Source: Apostichopus californicus
Lineage: Eukaryota > Echinodermata > Holothuroidea > Aspidochirotida > Stichopodidae
NCBI GenBank assembly: GCA_020650975.1
Contig: JAIPMN010002065.1
Coordinates: forward strand, 3,473-32,578
Length of the DNA: 29,106 nucleotides
Direction of reading: 5' to 3'
In this document: in pieces, positions 22,001 through 29,054 of the stretch
Layout of the letters: each line of letters begins with the position of its first letter
How positions within the stretch are numbered: the stretch's first letter is position 1
Translations under genes and position numbers: made by a program
Notes under the pieces: model-generated
Databases searched by the model: none
What the model saw: the letters and a program-made list of their open reading frames with translations, nothing else
What the model was told of the DNA's origin: nothing

Positions 22001-25000
22001 CTCTCACAGTAACATTTATAGATTAGCCTGACAATCGCACCATTAAAACGAGGACGAGGTACCCTTTGTTTCTAAATTACATGTAAATTAAATAACAGAA
22101 AGAAAGCAAATCAAACCCACCCCTCCACATCGATCACAAATGGCTTCGTTTCAAAATAAGAAACAAATAAATCTATCTATAAGAATCAGCAGATGTTGTT
22201 CAAGAGTAATTTATTAAAATTACGAAAGAATTAAAAACTTAGAAAGAAAAGAAGAGTTATTAACATAATCCCCCATAATTTTTTTTTTTTTTAATTGCAA
22301 AGTAGGACTTTTATTAAACATATAAAGCAAAGCATATAAATGCATTATAAAGGAAATATGAATTTAGGCAACATGATATCGATATAAATTATCCTTTTTT
22401 ATTATTCTAAGCTGGAACATTTGTCTCTTAAGGCAGCTGAAAATTTTTGTTTGTTTATCTATGCTACACAGGACAGTGGGGCGTTCCGACGGTCACGCTC
22501 GCTGGATTTCTGGGTATGCTGGCTGGCGTGATTGCCTCGATGATAGAGTCCATTGGGGATTACTACGCATGTGCCCGACTCAGTGGTGCGCCCCCGCCAC
22601 CCGCCCACGCGGTCAATCGAGGCATCGCGATGGAGGGATTGGGATGTCTATTGGCTGGTCTTTGGGGCACCGGGAATGGTACCACCTCGTACAGTGAAAA
22701 CATCGGCGCCATCGGACTCACAAAGGTATTTAACACGGCGATGGCAAATACACCAAATCCATTTTTGCTTTCATCACCTTAGTTGGCTTTTTCATACATC
22801 CGTGGCTGGTGGTGATAGGGGGGCTGGGGAGAGGAAGATGGTGCTAGGGGGGCTGGGAGAGGATGATGATACTAGATGGTGGGAGGTGGCTACACTTCTT
22901 CTTGTGGGTATGTATTCTGGACTGGAAAGCAGCAATGTGTTCCATTACCTTGTATGACGTCGAGAGACTCAAGACCTACGTTAACTTTATACCCTGTTGT
23001 AAATTGGTAGATGTTATCTTTGTCGTCATTTTCTGCTCCTGGCATCTGCTTTTCTTATCCTGCTGTTTGCTCAAGGATGATCCTAGCTTTTTTGCTTGAA
23101 ATAAAGTGGGTAATCTTTCCTATATTTGAAGATGTCCTGCTGTCAATCATTCACCCTTTTCCGTTTCTTTCCCATCTCAGGTCGGTAGCAGGGCAGTGAT
23201 CCAGGCCTGCGGAGCCTTTCTCATTGTCGTCGGGCTGTGCGGAAAACTCAACGCCATCTTTTCGACGATTCCCATGCCGGTTATCGGTGGTGTCCTTGCT
23301 GTTACATTTGGTAAATAACGTTTGATTGTTCTATGAGAAGAGTGCATTGTAGAGTGTTGTAGAAATCATGATCAAAAGTAGATTTTATGATTGAACCATT
23401 GGAAGCAGTCATGGTGTTGTAAGGAAGCCATGGTAACCATGAAGATCAGTCATTAATATAATTTATATTAACTTCCATTTGAAAGGAGTCATGGTGTTGT
23501 AGGAAGCCACGGAAACCAAGAAATGTCCTAAACCGGAGTTGTAAATATTTTGTATGCCCTCATATATCAGATTGTTTGATATTCATAATGTTTTTTTAAA
23601 AAATCTTCAAAACAGGAGTTAACACTAAATTACCTTATGGCTGAATAGCATATTGTAGGGATAGGTGGATAGAGACCTCAACACCCATGGATGGCCATAA
23701 GGGTCTCTAGTGCAAGAAAGTCGGGAAGATTTTTGTTTCGTGGGCTAGATTAAAATGTTTCACAGACTGGTTTTGCCCTGCAAGGTGTCTACTTTGAAAC
23801 ATCTTCTTTACATGGGAGGGTTGTCTCTCTCTTGTTTTGTTTTGTGGGGGGAGGGGGTGGAGTGGCAAGGGGGTGGGATGTACTGGATTGAATTTCTGCC
23901 AAAAAATATGAATAAGCGGTTTTCAATTAAATTTGGACCATGGCAACATGAACATGTATAATGGATACAAGAACTTCAATGGTGGTCTTAGTTACGACTA
24001 TTCGTCTAATTACATCTAATTTACAGGTATGGTCGGAGCGGTCGGTTTCTCAAACCTCCAGTTCATCAACTTGAATTCTTCTCGCAACCTCTTTATCCTC
24101 GGCGTGTCTCTCTTCCTCGGTATAGCAGTACCCCACTACATCCATACAACGGATAATGCCATCCACACAAGTGAGTAGAGGATGACTCCAAAGGAGTTGG
24201 ATCCGTTCGTACCCTGTAATATTTGCTGGAACCAGACACCGTATCATTACGGCATTGCTTGAAAATATTAACAAATATCATCACTTCATAACCTGCCTAC
24301 CACACTTTCATAATGGATGTACTTTAGCCTATCCTACCTTGCATATTAAAAAATCAGGGCATAAGCTGTTATCAGTGACTGTGTTGTACTAAAGGTTAAC
24401 AGCTGCATTAGTCATATTTGTGCAACACTGTGATGGTATCTCACTCGATAATTGAAGAAAATGATAACGTATCGTAAGACATTGTCTGTCCGTTTCAGTA
24501 CACAGAAGCTGCATCGGAATAGTGAAATTAATCATCAAGAATTCGAAATTGAAAAAAATACAAGATTTGCTTAAATTGATGGCAGCTTAAAAGTGCTATT
24601 AATCTTGCTGTTAAAGTAGAAGCTCCCGTAGGGGGTTTGTCACTCATTCGTTATAGTCACGGATATATCAAATTATTAGGTTTATTAAAATGACTGGATA
24701 CTTGCTTCTAAAAATATTTGGTAACGCATCTACATTATGCAGCAGACTGTCATACCCTTTTGTGCTTTGATGTATTGCCATGGAAACCGAAACTTTTCTC
24801 TCTTTGTCGGCATGAGACAACTTCTCATGTACTAGCATAGGGCACTCTCTGGTTGATGAAGTTAGCAGAAATCTGTAGACAAACTCAGATATACCTCCTG
24901 CAAATATCATGATAGTTCATATAATCAAATACTTGATTAATTACTCAATTGATTCATTCATTTAATAGTAATTCATTCATTGTAATAATCATTTTATACC

Positions 25001-25779
25001 ATGCTGGATTTGGCTGTAAAACCATGTGTGAAAAGTATGAGAAGTATGCAGCCGATTCTCAAAGCTAATTTATTCTTTGTGTATATGTGTGTGTGTGTGT
25101 ATAGGAGAGTTTGTTATATTTATATTACTGTAGATATATAATGGATATATGTTGAAGATCTCTAATCCTTACCTTTTTGTATTCATCAGGGTACGATCAA
25201 CTCAATCAGATACTCACTGTCCTGCTGGAGACAAGCATGTTTGTCGGCGGGGCAACGGGGCTGATTTTGGATAACATCATAAAAGGTATGTGTTTGGGGT
25301 TTGTTTGTGGGGGGGAGGAGGAGGGAGGGTAGGGGGAGGAGGAGGGAGGGTAGGGGGAGGAGGAAGACTTAGCCTATGAACTCTGCTGTGTGTTTTTTTC
25401 ACATATCGAAATGCTCATGTTCTAAAGGAATTTCCATACAAGCTTTTATTTTTCTATGTGCTTTGAGGGGGTGGAGGGGTGGGGAGGGAATTTCTATACA
25501 AGCTTTTTTATTGTTCTAATCTTCTTTGAATTTTTCTTCTCTCCCTCCGAAGGAACCCCAGAGGAGCGAGGTCTGGTCAAGTGGATCGAAGCTACGACCG
25601 TCGCCGGCGAGGAGGCAGAAGAAGAAGAAGAAACAGGGTCGCACTCGCCAGTCTACAACCTCCCGCTGATAATGGGTCTGTTGAGGAAGTGGTCGTGGAC
25701 CAGTATCATACCCATCAGTCCCACGTTTCACGGTTTTCATCCTAAGCACTGGAGGAAATCAAATAACAGCGAGGCCTAA
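6534..25779 (+). CDS. SLC23A-like: SLC23 family nucleobase/ascorbate transporter, 13 coding exons
   Basis: This is a multi-pass plasma-membrane carrier of the NAT/NCS2 (SLC23) family, which moves ascorbate or nucleobases, usually with sodium. Joined exons: 6534-6653, 12149-12328, 13473-13627, 15734-15825, 16105-16166, 17151-17332, 19187-19283, 21252-21408, 22472-22725, 23181-23310, 24027-24170, 25190-25285, 25553-25779. They total 1,896 nt (631 aa plus stop), all introns are GT-AG and all phases agree. Landmarks are VPPWY at 88-92, the QH motif in TM1 at 100-101, QGGTF in TM3, an NAT glycosylation sequon at 184-186, [12 protein letters not shown] at 374-385, the NAT signature [10 protein letters not shown] at 424-433, SNLQF and NSSRNLF in exon 11, and TPEERGL near the cytosolic C-terminus. 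The length fits the family (about 600-650). No break is seen, so it should be functional. E424 in place of proline favours nucleobases over ascorbate; this is inference. The start is the only in-frame ATG of exon 1; the 5' UTR is not defined. Confidence 0.93.
8881..9080 (+). mobile_element. Fragment of a repeat with hAT-like terminus
   Basis: It starts CAGGGATGCCAGAATTCCGG and contains a perfect 10-bp hairpin (GAATTCCGGC 8892-8901, GCCGGAATTC 8906-8915, loop AATA). A CAG-GG-TGCC end is common among hAT elements. No matching TGGCATCCCTG end was seen downstream, so the other terminus is missing and the right border is a guess. Confidence 0.4.
9338..9402 (+). repeat. GGGTGGGT-rich tract
   Basis: About 65 bp of GGGTGGGTGGGG units with several runs of three or four G on the plus strand, able to form G-quadruplexes. 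It lies deep in intron 1. Confidence 0.8.
11630..11925 (+). repeat. G-rich minisatellite (GTGTGGGGGAGGAAGGG, about 18 bp) with assembly gap
   Basis: Head-to-tail units of GGGGTGTGGGGGAGGAAG type run from 11630 to 11801 and again from 11876 to 11925, broken by ten N (11802-11811) and an unrelated 64-bp insert (11812-11875). Both halves end in GTGTGGGGGTTTG, suggesting the array was not resolved in assembly. Confidence 0.85.
11802..11875. other. 10-N gap followed by an exact 64-bp copy of 10382-10445
   Basis: The segment beginning TGCAAGTAGCAATGCGCCTA and ending TTTTGCCGTGT occurs base for base at 10382-10445, where it sits in ordinary single-copy-looking sequence. Its placement right after the gap and inside a satellite suggests a scaffolding or gap-filling artefact. 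Confidence 0.75.
12149..12328 (+). CDS. SLC23A-like: SLC23 exon 2 (residues 41-100)
   Basis: The acceptor CTTCCCAG and donor CAG|GTAGGC bound 60 codons in phase 0. The first 40 residues are polar and include a TSSTTTKKE stretch. The end, [16 protein letters not shown], is the conserved lead into TM1 of SLC23 proteins, which usually read D.PPWY followed by LGLQH. Confidence 0.92.
12329..13472. other. Intron 2
   Basis: 1.14 kb, no coding signal. It contains the TA/ATAC microsatellite listed separately and short C- and A-runs at 13319-13335. AG sites near 13432 (TTGCAG) could act as decoys, but only the 13471-13472 AG keeps the SLC23 frame. Confidence 0.6.
12957..13045. repeat. (TA)n followed by (ATAC)n microsatellite
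   Basis: About 30 bp of TA repeat with interruptions runs into about 13 copies of ATAC (12990-13041). The long open frames of repeated Tyr/Ile/His or Met/Tyr/Val/Cys here are by-products of the tetranucleotide. Confidence 0.9.
13473..13627 (+). CDS. SLC23A-like: SLC23 exon 3 (residues 101-152, TM1-TM2)
   Basis: It begins with H101, completing the QH motif of TM1, after the acceptor TTCCATGGCAG. It encodes two hydrophobic segments ([18 protein letters not shown] and [20 protein letters not shown]). The donor ATCAG|GTAACA leaves phase 2, with the Arg codon split across the intron. Confidence 0.93.
13628..15733. other. Intron 3
   Basis: 2.1 kb without exons. A G-run lies at 13896-13914, and a degenerate 21-25 bp repeat at 14945-15340 is listed separately. 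The remainder is AT-rich and featureless to me. Confidence 0.55.
14945..15340 (+). repeat. Degenerate minisatellite GGTCAGATTGCTATGCAAAAT (21-25 bp units)
   Basis: About a dozen variants of ATGGTCAG.TTGCTATGCAAA follow one another with base changes and small length differences. Five exact ATGCAAAT octamers fall in the array or at its end (15043, 15186, 15269, 15296, 15326). The 92-residue open frame across it, rich in LLCK, is a product of the repeat. Confidence 0.8.
15734..15825 (+). CDS. SLC23A-like: SLC23 exon 4 (residues 152-183, TM3)
   Basis: The acceptor is TTTTACAG. It encodes [20 protein letters not shown], the TM3 half-helix region of NAT carriers that lines the substrate site. Vertebrate SVCTs have QASAFAF where this protein has QGGTFTF. 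The donor CCCG|GTTTGT is weaker than the others and leaves phase 1. Confidence 0.92.
16105..16166 (+). CDS. SLC23A-like: SLC23 exon 5 (residues 183-203)
   Basis: A 62-nt exon between acceptor TTTTTACAG and donor GAT|GTGAGT. It encodes the extracellular loop after TM3: the NAT sequon (N184), an acidic run EEEEAEE, and FWHGRIRD, matching the W..RIRE.QGAI segment of SVCTs across the next junction. A G-rich minisatellite begins about 26 nt past the donor. Confidence 0.9.
16193..16770 (+). repeat. 16-bp minisatellite GGGGTAGAGAGGTATT in intron 5
   Basis: Some 35 units of GGGGTAGAGAGGTATT or GGGGTAGAGAGGTAGT, with G/A variants and occasional deletions, span almost 580 bp. Intron 5 is 16167-17150. 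The 293-residue minus-strand open frame of Leu-Tyr-Pro-Ser-Thr repeats is this array read in reverse, not a gene. Confidence 0.95.
17151..17332 (+). CDS. SLC23A-like: SLC23 exon 6 (residues 204-264)
   Basis: The acceptor is GCCCTTTCAG and the donor is TTCT|GTAAGT (phase 2). It encodes [16 protein letters not shown] and [14 protein letters not shown], corresponding to QGAIMVSS and IGPLTVTPTVSLIG of SVCTs, then the THWGI motif. It contributes TM4-TM5. Confidence 0.94.
17355..17404 (+). repeat. G-rich tract close to the intron 6 donor
   Basis: GGTGGGTGGGTGGGG leads into a run of G and then GTGGGGTGGGCGAGGAGGG, starting 22 nt after the GT of the donor. Confidence 0.8.
17480..17930 (+). repeat. 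Second block of the about 135-bp repeat family
   Basis: Phrases shared with 2685-3250 recur here: AAGTCATTTGAGGT, AACTTGGTGAAATTTGATATGTGG, GAGGTCAGAGGTCATTTG and AAGTCTGAAAACC. Order and spacing match, but the block is more diverged. Confidence 0.5.
19187..19283 (+). CDS. SLC23A-like: SLC23 exon 7 (residues 264-296)
   Basis: The acceptor TTCCCCCACAG and donor CCG|GTATGT bound one hydrophobic segment ([20 protein letters not shown]) and the basic [12 protein letters not shown] loop, in the same place as the Q.LRN..LPVY segment of SVCTs. Confidence 0.9.
19284..21251. other. Intron 7
   Basis: 1.97 kb with no exon that fits the protein. An open frame of 104 codons at 19828-20142 has no family resemblance, no splice context and no neighbours, so I do not call it a gene. 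A short ATTC microsatellite is at 20987-21003. Confidence 0.5.
21252..21408 (+). CDS. SLC23A-like: SLC23 exon 8 (residues 297-349)
   Basis: The acceptor GATTTGAAG lacks a strong pyrimidine tract just before AG, but the protein match is clear: a hydrophobic [16 protein letters not shown] segment, then [10 protein letters not shown], then PWFIFPYPG. These mirror W.LCYVLT, AYGFQARTD and PW.RIPYP.QWG of SVCTs. The donor CCAG|GTGAGG leaves phase 1. Confidence 0.92.
21440..21666 (+). repeat. G-rich minisatellite GGAAAGGGAAGGGGGTGTGG in intron 8
   Basis: About twelve units of 18-20 bp built from GGAAGGGAAGGGGGTGTGG, starting about 33 nt past the exon 8 donor. It is purine-only apart from a single T or TGT per unit. 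Five overlapping open frames across it on both strands are artefacts. Confidence 0.9.
21667..22471. other. Rest of intron 8
   Basis: AT-rich, with a T-run near 22280. No exon, element end or repeat that I can name. Confidence 0.5.
22472..22725 (+). CDS. SLC23A-like: SLC23 exon 9 (residues 349-433, NAT signature)
   Basis: The longest exon and the functional core. It encodes GQWGVPTVT, the substrate-site helix [12 protein letters not shown] (E374), the loop [15 protein letters not shown], the TEG-like MEGLGC segment, [10 protein letters not shown], and the family signature [10 protein letters not shown] (424-433; consensus [QEP]-N-x-G-x4-T-[RKG]). The acceptor is GCTACACAG and the donor is AAG|GTATTT in phase 0. 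An ATG at 22447 in the same open frame lies in the intron and is not a start. Confidence 0.96.
22809..22869 (+). repeat. Two copies of a 30-bp G-rich unit in intron 9
   Basis: GGTGATAGGGGGGCTGGGGA and GGTGCTAGGGGGGCTGGGAG stand 30 bp apart, both followed by GAGGA. Intron 9 is 22726-23180 and otherwise featureless. Confidence 0.7.
23181..23310 (+). CDS. SLC23A-like: SLC23 exon 10 (residues 434-477)
   Basis: The acceptor CCCATCTCAG precedes [19 protein letters not shown], matching VGSRRVVQ after the NAT signature in SVCTs, then [20 protein letters not shown]. The donor TTTG|GTAAAT leaves phase 1. Confidence 0.94.
23311..24026. other. Intron 10 with an 80-bp direct repeat
   Basis: GCAGTCATGGTGTTGTAAGGA (from about 23404) recurs as GGAGTCATGGTGTTGTAGGA (from about 23484), each followed by GCCA.GG.AACCA. 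A G-rich patch lies at 23845-23879. There is no coding signal. Confidence 0.6.
24027..24170 (+). CDS. SLC23A-like: SLC23 exon 11 (residues 477-525)
   Basis: The acceptor is TAATTTACAG. It encodes [20 protein letters not shown] then [12 protein letters not shown], nearly the same wording as the [20 protein letters not shown] block of SVCTs. The donor CACAA|GTGAGT leaves phase 1. Confidence 0.95.
24171..25189. other. Intron 11
   Basis: 1.02 kb, AT-rich, with a short GT microsatellite at 25087-25101. Nothing else recognised. Confidence 0.5.
25190..25285 (+). CDS. SLC23A-like: SLC23 exon 12 (residues 525-557)
   Basis: The acceptor TTCATCAG and donor AAAAG|GTATGT bound [20 protein letters not shown] and LILDNIIKG, matching .DQIL.VLL.T.MFVGG and FILDN of the family. 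It forms the last membrane-spanning segment. A G-rich array begins about 23 nt past the donor. Confidence 0.93.
25309..25366 (+). repeat. G-rich array GGGGGAGGAGGAGGGAGGGTA in intron 12
   Basis: Two to three units of about 26 bp (AGGAGGAGGGAGGGTAGGGGG) start about 23 nt after the exon 12 donor. Intron 12 is only 267 bp, so the array fills over a fifth of it. Confidence 0.85.
25553..25779 (+). CDS. SLC23A-like: SLC23 exon 13, C-terminus and stop (residues 557-631)
   Basis: After the acceptor CTCCCTCCGAAG it encodes the conserved [10 protein letters not shown] motif, a very acidic cytosolic run ([11 protein letters not shown]), [13 protein letters not shown], and a proline-rich tail ending in [11 protein letters not shown] and TAA at 25777-25779. 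The YD.PIGMG and P.F.GF endings of SVCTs sit in the same order. Confidence 0.94.
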
Positions 25780-27637
25780 ACGCTCAAGTCTTTGGCAAAT
25801 GTTTTTAAAAAACATCTGAGCCATCTTCTTCCAACTATGATTTCTCCATAACGGTATCGAAATCGGAAAAGTCGATAGACATTTTTAACCTTTCCCATAA
25901 GGATTGGATAGACTAAAATTTTAGCATGGCACTCATTGGTCACAAAATGTTAACATGAATATGCTAATGTTACATTTTGTTAAGCTTTGTTCCATTTTTT
26001 CTTCTTTCTCAGGTTTTTTTGTGATTTAAGAGGTTTTTTGTGCTTTTTCATTTCTACTCTGCATTTTCATACTAAGCTTCAAGGTCGTATCTTTTCTCTG
26101 AACTTTTTAGGCCTGTAAGTCCGAAAGAGGTTGTATATATATCTGTAAGCTATATTTCAATCGCGGTGTTACGTGGAAAGAGACTGAAATATAATTTCGA
26201 CGTCGTCTCGACACGCGCAAAGATAATATATTTAATGCATCGTGAAATTGCCAATTTTGTGCAAGATACAGATTCGGGTTTTTAATATGCAAGTGTCTTT
26301 TATCCTTTATGATGTCAATATTAAAGTAAAGTTTTTCAATTTAAATACTTAACATACTATATCTGTGCTTGCCGATTTCTGATGTGACTTACTTCAATGT
26401 TGTGAATTCTAATGTAAATTTTTAACAATCATATTGGTTTCCCAAATTTGGGAAGCATGTTTCGTCCCAGATACCTTTCGATAACCTCAATCAATCCGTC
26501 CTCAGTGCCAGTGTGAATGGTTTTTGGTTGTCCAGAATCCTCAGGAACAGGAATTGTAGAATACTGCGAATCCCTTCTAAGAACAGCCTGTCAGCAAGCT
26601 CTCAGTCCTAAGACCTAGGAGTATCTTCCGTGCGGACTTTGCCACAACCCACCAGATCCCCCCCCCAGCAACCGATGCTCAAAATGCATGAAAACAAATG
26701 GACGTGAGGTCGAATACATATTAAACTAACCGGGTCAGGAAGATGTAATTTGTAGATAATTTTGTTCTTACGTGTGGAAAAATTGTGCGACCCACCGGAA
26801 GATAAACCTGTCGTTAAAAATTTCATCTATTTAGCCAACCGACTTGAACATGTGTGGGGGGAGGGAGGGAGGGGGGGCGGGCATCGGGCGGGGAACGTTT
26901 CGAAAATAACTGTGATCAAATGTCCCTTGAATGCTTATTTCCCACCATATAATGTCACTCCCTTAAATCTGCGGGAGCCAGATTCTGTTGAGTTACATCA
27001 ATGATTCATACATTTGTTATTTCCGGATTCTGATGTGGGGTTTCAGTTCTCTTTGGAAGAAAACACTGGAAAAGAAACACATTAATAGCATTGTTGCTTC
27101 TATTCTGCTTGATTAATATTGAATAATTTGTTATGTTCACCTGCCTTCATATTTAAGACTGTGGTATCGGGTCAGATGGGTGTGGGGTGGGGGGGGGGCG
27201 GGCACATGTTATTCCCTAATTTACTCAAGGTTTGATATAAGCCAGTGTAAAATATCCCTCCATTGTCAAAAAAAAAAAAAAAAAAAAATATCATAAGTTT
27301 TAGGAATCACTTTAAGTAAACTCCCTTCAAGGCCAACATGGATAATCGCTCAGAACTTCGGTTAACCGATAACTTTACTTTACTCATTGTTGGATGTAAA
27401 TGTTTTCATACAATATCTGTAAATTTCACGCTAAACATTTTATCAAAAGGGAAGGAAGTAATTTCATTTTTTTTAGGTTTTTTGTTGTTCTTTTCTTCTT
27501 AATTTGACATATTAATGTACAATGTCTTTGTGTTTGTAGGTCATATTCCTTTCTAAGAAATACATTTTTATAAAAAATAGAAGTAACGTTGTTTTAGCTT
27601 TTCTTGGTTATCATGTTTGGTATCTTACACGCTCTAG
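25780..27637. other. 3' flank and intergenic DNA after the SLC23 gene
   Basis: It includes the probable 3' UTR to about 26350. Beyond that are a G-rich patch (26856-26881), a G-run (27188-27199), a run of about 20 A (27268-27288) and no gene I can support. Confidence 0.5.
26320..26325 (+). promoter_or_regulatory. Possible poly(A) signal of the SLC23 gene
   Basis: ATTAAA, the commonest variant signal, stands 541 nt after the stop codon and is followed by AGTAAA and a T-rich stretch. I saw no AATAAA between the stop codon and this point. The position fits a 3' UTR of about 550-570 nt, but this is unproven. Confidence 0.3.
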
Positions 27638-27828
27638 GCAGACAAGTATGCAGTCCGAAAGTGGCTTGTGTGGGTGGGTGCTACGGTAATTGTGATTATC
27701 GCATTCTATACCGCTTCAAAACTGGACTGCAGCTATAGGCTCTACTAGTATGGAGAAAAGATTTTTAGTCCAGAAATGCAAATGTCCGAAATCCGAATCT
27801 GATCGTAAATGGATTGTAAATGAATTAA

Positions 27829-28010
27829 GGAGTGTTAGCTCAGTGGTTAACGCCGGTGCCTTTCAATCATAAGGTCCCGAGTTCGAGTCACTCCAACATT
27901 AATGTATGAGTTATTGACAATTCATAATCATGGACGTTAAATATGAATCTAAGAGACTGACTTCGGTCAGCTTGATGGCTTCTTCGCGAGTTCCTGGGGG
28001 GGGGGGGGGG
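27829..28010 (+). mobile_element. tRNA-derived SINE
   Basis: A tRNA-like head begins GGAGTGTTAGCTCAGTGG, with an A-box (TAGCTCAGTGGTTAA, 27836-27850) and a B-box (GAGTTCGAGTC, 27879-27889) at normal pol III spacing, closing with CACTCC that can pair with GGAGTG. The T-arm and D-arm do not fold as a proper tRNA. An unrelated body with GGACGTTAAATATGAATC follows, then a long G-run. The right border is uncertain. Confidence 0.6.
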
Positions 28011-28320
28011 GGCTTGGCATATGAGAACTCTGTTTTAATATTCCAAGAACGTTTATGGCCATCTTCGAACTACAATTGTTTTCTTTCAATATTGTTCAAA
28101 AACTGTTGAGTGGCTCTGTCCAACATATGTTTACAAACTGACCACTGAGTAATTGTCAGTTTATGCAGTATATCACGCCTTCCACCACCATAAAATATAC
28201 ATTTCGATGTGTGGAGGCGTACCCTCATCTACGTTATAGTTACATTTTCAGCGATCAAAGTTTTGCTGGTTGTATACATAACTTACGGCTTCCAAGCCAA
28301 GACGACTTAAGTCTATACAC
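28011..28320. other. Upstream of the second SLC23 copy
   Basis: About 300 bp that should hold the promoter or 5' UTR of the duplicate. I see no clear similarity to the region before 6534, and no TATA box. An 8-bp inverted repeat AAACTGAC/GTCAGTTT lies near 28134-28163. Confidence 0.35.
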
Positions 28321-29054
28321 ATGGCCTCAACGGGTTGCGATGTCAATACCATCCCTACTTCCATCGAAGATCCAAAACTAGCGAGCACTCTAATTGGGGA
28401 CAATAATAACCTATCGTCGGACCAACAAGACGTGATAGAGGTAAATATATATTAATAAATCAATACATTGATAATACGCATGTAGACCTACCTGATCTGC
28501 ATATATAATGTTATATTTCCAGTTTGTTAATGTCTAGAGATTAGATACATTGTTAAGTGTTGCGACCCACGGATTGGATACAACATGTCCCTGTGGCGCG
28601 CAAGATCAATTTAGTGTTCACTGCCGTAATGATGGGCCTGTTTTTATATATAGGTACAGTACGACTGATGCTGATAAACTTCTGCGAAGGGTTTGACTTA
28701 ATTAGACTATCGACGGTATACGACAACAGTTTACACATGGTAATATGTGGGGGCAGGGGGGGGGGAGGGAGGGGGTATACATATCAGCTTTCAGGAATGG
28801 AATAATATCATAAAGTCAGACTTCCCTTTTGATGACATTTTCATGGATTTTTTCTCCCCCTCCTCCACTTCCCAGAATAAAGACTATGAGCATATTCAAG
28901 AGTTGGAACGGAATTCTGGAGGCAATGATGGAATGACAATCAAAATCGAGCCGAGACTTCGTCATCAACTACAAACAGAGGATCTACAGGTGAATTACAG
29001 TACTCTATGGATGAGGCTCCTCCTTGGTAAACAACAATTGCATTAGGATTACAG
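28321..29054 (+). pseudogene. SLC23A-like: Tandem second SLC23 copy, exons 1-2 only, with two lesions
   Basis: Exon 1 (28321-28440) is 120 nt like its neighbour's, opens with ATG and encodes 40 residues sharing 18 with the upstream copy, including VNTI and QQD.IE. Exon 2 (28876-29054) follows the same ACTTCCCAG|AATAAAG acceptor and ends with the same GGATTACAG|GTAG donor, but is 179 nt, not 180. One base is missing near 28941-28942. After it, the frame matching the upstream gene reads through ELQYSM.E.PPW and then hits TAA at 29028-29030 where the other gene has TAC (Y92). The undisturbed frame instead stops at 29044-29046, inside the exon. The lesions fit a decaying duplicate; sequencing error is possible. 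Later exons lie outside the window. Confidence 0.75.

Noticed and set aside
22447..22782. Start of a separate protein at the ATG at 22447
   Set aside because: The frame runs from intron 8 through exon 9 into intron 9. The AG at 22470-22471 and GT at 22726 delimit the true exon, and the protein continues from exon 8.
27829..27894. A genuine tRNA gene
   Set aside because: The boxes are present, but the T-stem overlaps the acceptor pairing and the D- and anticodon arms do not fold correctly. It fits a SINE head better.
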